Shown here: positions 60,759-64,000 of the stretch, piece by piece | Position numbering within the stretch: position 1 is the first letter of the stretch | Layout of the letters: the number at the start of each line of letters is the position of its first letter | NCBI GenBank assembly: GCA_900472395.1 | Contig: UCHV01000005.1 | Location: 298,860-362,859 of the forward strand | Length of the DNA stretch: 64,000 nucleotides | From: Hyphomicrobiales bacterium | GTDB lineage: Bacteria > Pseudomonadota > Alphaproteobacteria > Rhizobiales > Rhizobiaceae | Direction of reading: 5' to 3' | Made by a program: the position numbers and the translations under genes | Notes under the pieces: model-generated | Told to the model about the DNA's origin: nothing | The model's input: the letters and a program-made list of their open reading frames with translations, nothing else | Database searches by the model: none

Positions 60759-62216
60759 ATGATCCATCCGACCCCGCGCGTCCGTATCGCCCCCTCGCCG
60801 ACCGGCGAACCCCATGTCGGTACCGCTTATATCGCGCTTTTCAACTACCTCTTTGCCAAAAAGCACGGCGGCGAGTTCATCCTGCGTATCGAAGATACCG
60901 ATGCCACCCGCTCGACGCTCGAATTCGAAGAGCGCGTTCTCGATGCGCTGAAATGGACCGGCCTGAAATGGGCGGAAGGCCCGGATGTCGGCGGTCCTTA
61001 TGGCCCGTACCGCCAGTCCGAGCGCAAGGACATGTACCAGCCCTACGCGCAGGACCTGCTCGACAAGGGCCACGCCTTCCGTTGTTTCTGCACGCCCGAG
61101 CGACTGGATGAGATGCGCGAAGGCCAGCGCGCGGCCGGCAAGCCGCCGAAATACGATGGTCTATGCCTGCGCTACAGCGCCGAGGAAGTGACCGCCAAGA
61201 TGGCGGCCGGCGAAGGCTCCGTCGTGCGCATGAAAATCCCGACCGAAGGCTCGTGCGATTTCACCGACGGCGTTTACGGCGATGTGTCGATCCCGTGGGA
61301 TTCGGTTGACATGCAGGTGCTCATCAAGGGCGACGGCATGCCGACCTATCACATGGCAAACGTCATCGACGATCACCTGATGAAGATCACCCACGTCGCG
61401 CGCGGCGAGGAGTGGCTGGCATCGGTGCCGAAGCACATCCTGCTCTATCGTTATTTCGGCTGGGAAGCGCCGGTGTGGATGCACCTGTCGCTGATGCGCA
61501 ATGCCGACAAATCCAAACTGTCGAAGCGCAAGAACCCGACATCGATCAGCTACTATTCTGCGCTGGGTTACCTGCCGGAAGCGTTGATGAACTTCTTGGG
61601 CCTATTCTTCGTGCAGATTGCCGAAGGCGAAGAGCTGCTGACCATGGAAGAGCTGATCGGCAAATTCGACCCGGAAGCACTCTCCAAGGCCGGTGCCATT
61701 TTCGACCTGCAGAAGCTGGATTGGCTGAACGGCCGCTGGCTGCGCGAAAAGCTGTCGCCGGAAGAATTTGTTGCCCGCACGCTGGAATGGGCGCTGGAAA
61801 ACCAGCGTCTGACGGAAGGCCTGAAACATTCGCAGAGCCGCATCACCAAGCTCGGCGACCTGCCGAACCTTGCCGGCTTCCTGCTTGCCGCCGACGTCAA
61901 CCTGACGCCTGCCTCGTTTGCGGGCCTGAAGACATCGCCGGAAGATACGCTGCTCATCATCAACACGGTTCAGGCCGACATCGAAAAGATGATCGAATGG
62001 AACGTGGAAGCGATCGACGCCGAACTGCGCGCCGTTGCCGACAAGCTGGAGAAAAAGCTGCGCGTCGTCACCCCGCCGCTGTTCATCGCCATGTCCGGCT
62101 CGGCTCGCTCGCTGCCGCTGTTTGACTCTATGGCCATTCTCGGCCGTTCGGTCGTGCGTCAGCGTCTGAAGATTGCGGCTGCCGTGGTTTCGTCCATGGT
62201 GGGCGACGGGAAGTAA
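60759..62216 (+). CDS. gltX: glutamyl-tRNA synthetase
   Basis: The 485-residue class I synthetase has RIAPSPTGEPHVGTAYIALF with the HIGH-type motif HVGT and FILRIEDTDATRSTLEFEER (glutamate and tRNA binding). The KMSKS-type loop is KLSKRKNPTSI near residue 253. The C-terminal part is the all-helical anticodon-binding domain. It charges tRNA-Glu, and in alphaproteobacteria with two GluRS copies possibly tRNA-Gln. Its start, ATG 60759, is the first with a family-like N-terminus. It is followed by a palindromic repeat and then lysS. Confidence 0.96.
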   Translation: MIHPTPRVRIAPSPTGEPHVGTAYIALFNYLFAKKHGGEFILRIEDTDATRSTLEFEERVLDALKWTGLKWAEGPDVGGPYGPYRQSERKDMYQPYAQDLLDKGHAFRCFCTPERLDEMREGQRAAGKPPKYDGLCLRYSAEEVTAKMAAGEGSVVRMKIPTEGSCDFTDGVYGDVSIPWDSVDMQVLIKGDGMPTYHMANVIDDHLMKITHVARGEEWLASVPKHILLYRYFGWEAPVWMHLSLMRNADKSKLSKRKNPTSISYYSALGYLPEALMNFLGLFFVQIAEGEELLTMEELIGKFDPEALSKAGAIFDLQKLDWLNGRWLREKLSPEEFVARTLEWALENQRLTEGLKHSQSRITKLGDLPNLAGFLLAADVNLTPASFAGLKTSPEDTLLIINTVQADIEKMIEWNVEAIDAELRAVADKLEKKLRVVTPPLFIAMSGSARSLPLFDSMAILGRSVVRQRLKIAAAVVSSMVGDGK

Positions 62217-62260
62217 TTGCCCAGGTGGCAATTTTGCGCAGACGCCGCTCCGCTCTCAGC

Positions 62261-62366
62261 CGTCATCCTCGGGCTTGACCCGAGGATCTGCAAGGGTAGC
62301 TAAGGTTGAGGCGAGGCGGCCCGGCGGAAATGTGATTAGATCCTCGGGTCAAGCCCGAGGATGACG
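62261..62366. repeat. palindromic intergenic mosaic element, copy 2
   Basis: This 106-base element has 29-bp perfect terminal inverted repeats (62261-62289 and 62338-62366). Each end folds into its own ATCCTCGGG/CCCGAGGAT hairpin, and the copy at 48377-48458 has the same arms. It fills most of the gltX-lysS gap. Confidence 0.85.
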
Positions 62367-62447
62367 GATGCGGAGAGGTTTCGTCCCTTACGGCGCCAGA
62401 ATGCACCCGGTAACCCCAACGAACACAGCCCTTAAAGGCGAAAAACC

Positions 62448-63944
62448 ATGACCGACACCAAGACCGAAACCGCCCTCTCCTCCGACGCCACCGAAGTGCG
62501 CGCGCAAAAGCTCGCCAAGCTGCGCGAAACCATCGGCGACGTTTATCCGGCGCATTTCCACCGCACGATCACCAACGCGGAACTGGCGGAAAAATACAAG
62601 GACCTCGAGTCCGACGTCGAAACTACCGATGTCGTCACCGTTGCCGGTCGCGTTTATTCCTCGCGCAACTCGGGCATGTTCATGGATATCCATGACGCCG
62701 GCGGCAAGATCCAGATCTTCAGCCACAAGGATGTCACCCCGGAAGAAGCCCGTAACATGCTGGCGATGATCGACCTCGGCGACATCATTGGCGTCACCGG
62801 CATCGTGCGCCGCACCAAGCGTGGCGAACTGTCGATCAGCGCCCGCGAAATCACCATGCTGACCAAATCGCTTCTGCCCATGCCGGAGAAGTGGAACGGC
62901 ATTGCCGACGTCGAGATCCGCTATCGCAAGCGCCACCTCGACATCATGAGCAACGAGGAATCGAAACTGCGTTTCCAGCAGCGCTCGAAGATCGTTTCGG
63001 GCATCCGCCGCTTCATGGAAGAAGACGGTTTTATGGAAGTCGAAACGCCGATGCTGCATTCCGTCTATGGCGGTGCAACGGCTGATCCGTTCAAGACCCA
63101 CCACAACACGCTGAAGCAGGACATGTACCTGCGCATCGCCCCGGAACTGTTTTTGAAGCGTACGCTGGTCTCCGGCCTCACCGACAAGGTGTTCGAGGTC
63201 AACCGGAACTTCCGCAACGAAGGCGTTTCCACCCGGCACAATCCTGAATTCACCATGATGGAATGCTATTGGGCCTATGCCGATTACGAGGACATCATGG
63301 ACCTCGTGGAGCGCATGTTCGCCGAACTGGCGATGAAGATCCACGGCTCCACCGAATTCATGTACGGCGACAAGGAAATGTCCTTCAAGGGCCCGTTCAA
63401 GCGCGTGCCCATGCCCGACGCCGTCAAGGAAGTCACCGGCATCGACTTCCTCGCCATGAAGACGGACGAGGAAGCCCGCATCGCCGCCAAGGCTGCCGGT
63501 TTTGAAGTCGAAAAGGACTGGACCTGGGGCGAATGCCTCGCCTTCATCTTCGAAGAGAAGGTCGAGGGCACGCTGATCCAGCCGAGCCACGTCACGCATT
63601 TCCCGAAGGACATTTCGCCCTTCGCCAAGGAAGTTCCGGGCGAACCGCGCCTCGTCGAACGTTTCGAAACCTATTGCAACGCCTGGGAACTGGGCAATGC
63701 CTTCTCCGAACTGAACGATCCGGAAGAGCAGCGCAAGCGCATGGTCGAGCAGCTGGAACAGGCGCACGCCCGTGGCGAAAAGGACAAGCAGCTGGACGAC
63801 GAGTTCCTCGACGCCATCGATCAGGGCATGCCGCCAGCCGGTGGCCTCGGCATCGGCGTGGACCGCCTGACCATGCTCCTCACCAACGCCCCGTCGATCC
63901 GCGACGTGATCCTCTTCCCGGCCCGCAAGGCCAAGGCGGACTGA
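62448..63944 (+). CDS. lysS: lysyl-tRNA synthetase, class II
   Basis: The 498-residue enzyme has an OB-fold anticodon-binding domain (VVTVAGRVYSSRNSGMFMDI, about residues 62-140) and the class II catalytic core. The core has motif 1 around FMEVETPMLH, motif 2 FRNEGVSTRHNPEFTMMECY and motif 3 GLGIGVDRLTMLLTNAPSIR. It charges tRNA-Lys. The N-terminal stretch of about 20 residues is Thr/Ala/Ser-rich and likely flexible. It lies 231 bases after gltX with a repeat in between, so the two probably have separate promoters. The gene is complete. Confidence 0.96.
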   Translation: MTDTKTETALSSDATEVRAQKLAKLRETIGDVYPAHFHRTITNAELAEKYKDLESDVETTDVVTVAGRVYSSRNSGMFMDIHDAGGKIQIFSHKDVTPEEARNMLAMIDLGDIIGVTGIVRRTKRGELSISAREITMLTKSLLPMPEKWNGIADVEIRYRKRHLDIMSNEESKLRFQQRSKIVSGIRRFMEEDGFMEVETPMLHSVYGGATADPFKTHHNTLKQDMYLRIAPELFLKRTLVSGLTDKVFEVNRNFRNEGVSTRHNPEFTMMECYWAYADYEDIMDLVERMFAELAMKIHGSTEFMYGDKEMSFKGPFKRVPMPDAVKEVTGIDFLAMKTDEEARIAAKAAGFEVEKDWTWGECLAFIFEEKVEGTLIQPSHVTHFPKDISPFAKEVPGEPRLVERFETYCNAWELGNAFSELNDPEEQRKRMVEQLEQAHARGEKDKQLDDEFLDAIDQGMPPAGGLGIGVDRLTMLLTNAPSIRDVILFPARKAKAD

Positions 63945-63955
63945 TTGCTATCAGA

Positions 63956-63977
63956 GCGCGCATCGCAAGGTGCGCGC
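63956..63977 (+). terminator. terminator-like hairpin after lysS
   Basis: GCGCGCA (63956-63962) and TGCGCGC (63971-63977) form a 7-bp stem 12 bases after the lysS stop. The window ends too soon to judge what follows. Confidence 0.4.
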
Positions 63978-64000
63978 CAATGGTTCAAATGAAAACGGCG

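Overview
The window comes from an alphaproteobacterium, most likely Rhizobiaceae of the Agrobacterium/Rhizobium type. The support is its high-GC codon use, a TRAP transporter, a CobW-WD40 pair, a eukaryote-type ornithine decarboxylase with a long 5' leader, a xylose operon under a LacI-type regulator, and mosaic palindromic intergenic repeats. This placement rests on gene content and family knowledge, not on a database search. I see no rRNA, tRNA, CRISPR array, insertion sequence or prophage. The window is ordinary chromosomal or chromid sequence, dense in transport, sugar catabolism and regulation, with two toxin-antitoxin pairs and one probable toxin-antitoxin-like cassette.

Layout. 1-5 kb: a TPR lipoprotein (cut at its 5' end), a small aa3-oxidase subunit IV, and a TRAP transporter whose permease genes (dctQ, dctM) converge on its binding-protein gene (dctP). 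5-10 kb: a class-I glutamine-amidotransferase-like hydrolase, a degenerate CuA-domain protein, a D-2-hydroxyacid dehydrogenase with a LacI regulator, a MarR regulator and a creatininase-family amidohydrolase. 10-14 kb: a Phd/VapC pair, a His-rich CobW GTPase plus WD40 protein behind a Zur-like box, and a spermidine-synthase-like protein. 14-22 kb: a serine hydrolase, OmpW behind a perfect FNR/FixK box, a GNAT, ornithine decarboxylase with a probable speF leader, a LysR regulator, and a DUF1007-NicO metal export pair. 22-31 kb: small membrane proteins, a second GNAT, an unrecognised beta-rich protein, DUF533, KDPG aldolase, the tightly packed run CYTH-CHAD-trhO-phosphatase-like, and a CHASE4-GGDEF-EAL protein.

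31-34 kb holds metNIQ. 34-47 kb is a carbohydrate block: GH1 beta-glucosidase, a three-subunit periplasm-facing GMC dehydrogenase with triheme cytochrome c, an HD-GYP protein, a Gfo/Idh oxidoreductase, a TIM-barrel isomerase and a ribose-type ABC transporter. 48-52.5 kb holds xylA, xylB and a LacI regulator. Four near-identical 16-bp palindromes lie upstream of the ABC operon, of xylA (two copies) and of lacI-xylB, and suggest one regulon. 52.6-56.3 kb is an EmrAB-type efflux system with a divergent TetR and two operators. 56.4-64 kb holds TerC, a RelE/HigB-HigA pair with a predicted leaderless toxin mRNA, a 46-codon antitoxin-like orphan, a glutathione peroxidase, an SLC13/TrkA-C transporter, gltX and lysS.

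No single large unknown system stands out. The most unusual items are the CuA-like protein that has lost its copper ligands, the orphan beta-rich protein, the shared xyl/ABC operator set, and the combination of genes that would fit a 3-keto-glycoside pathway.
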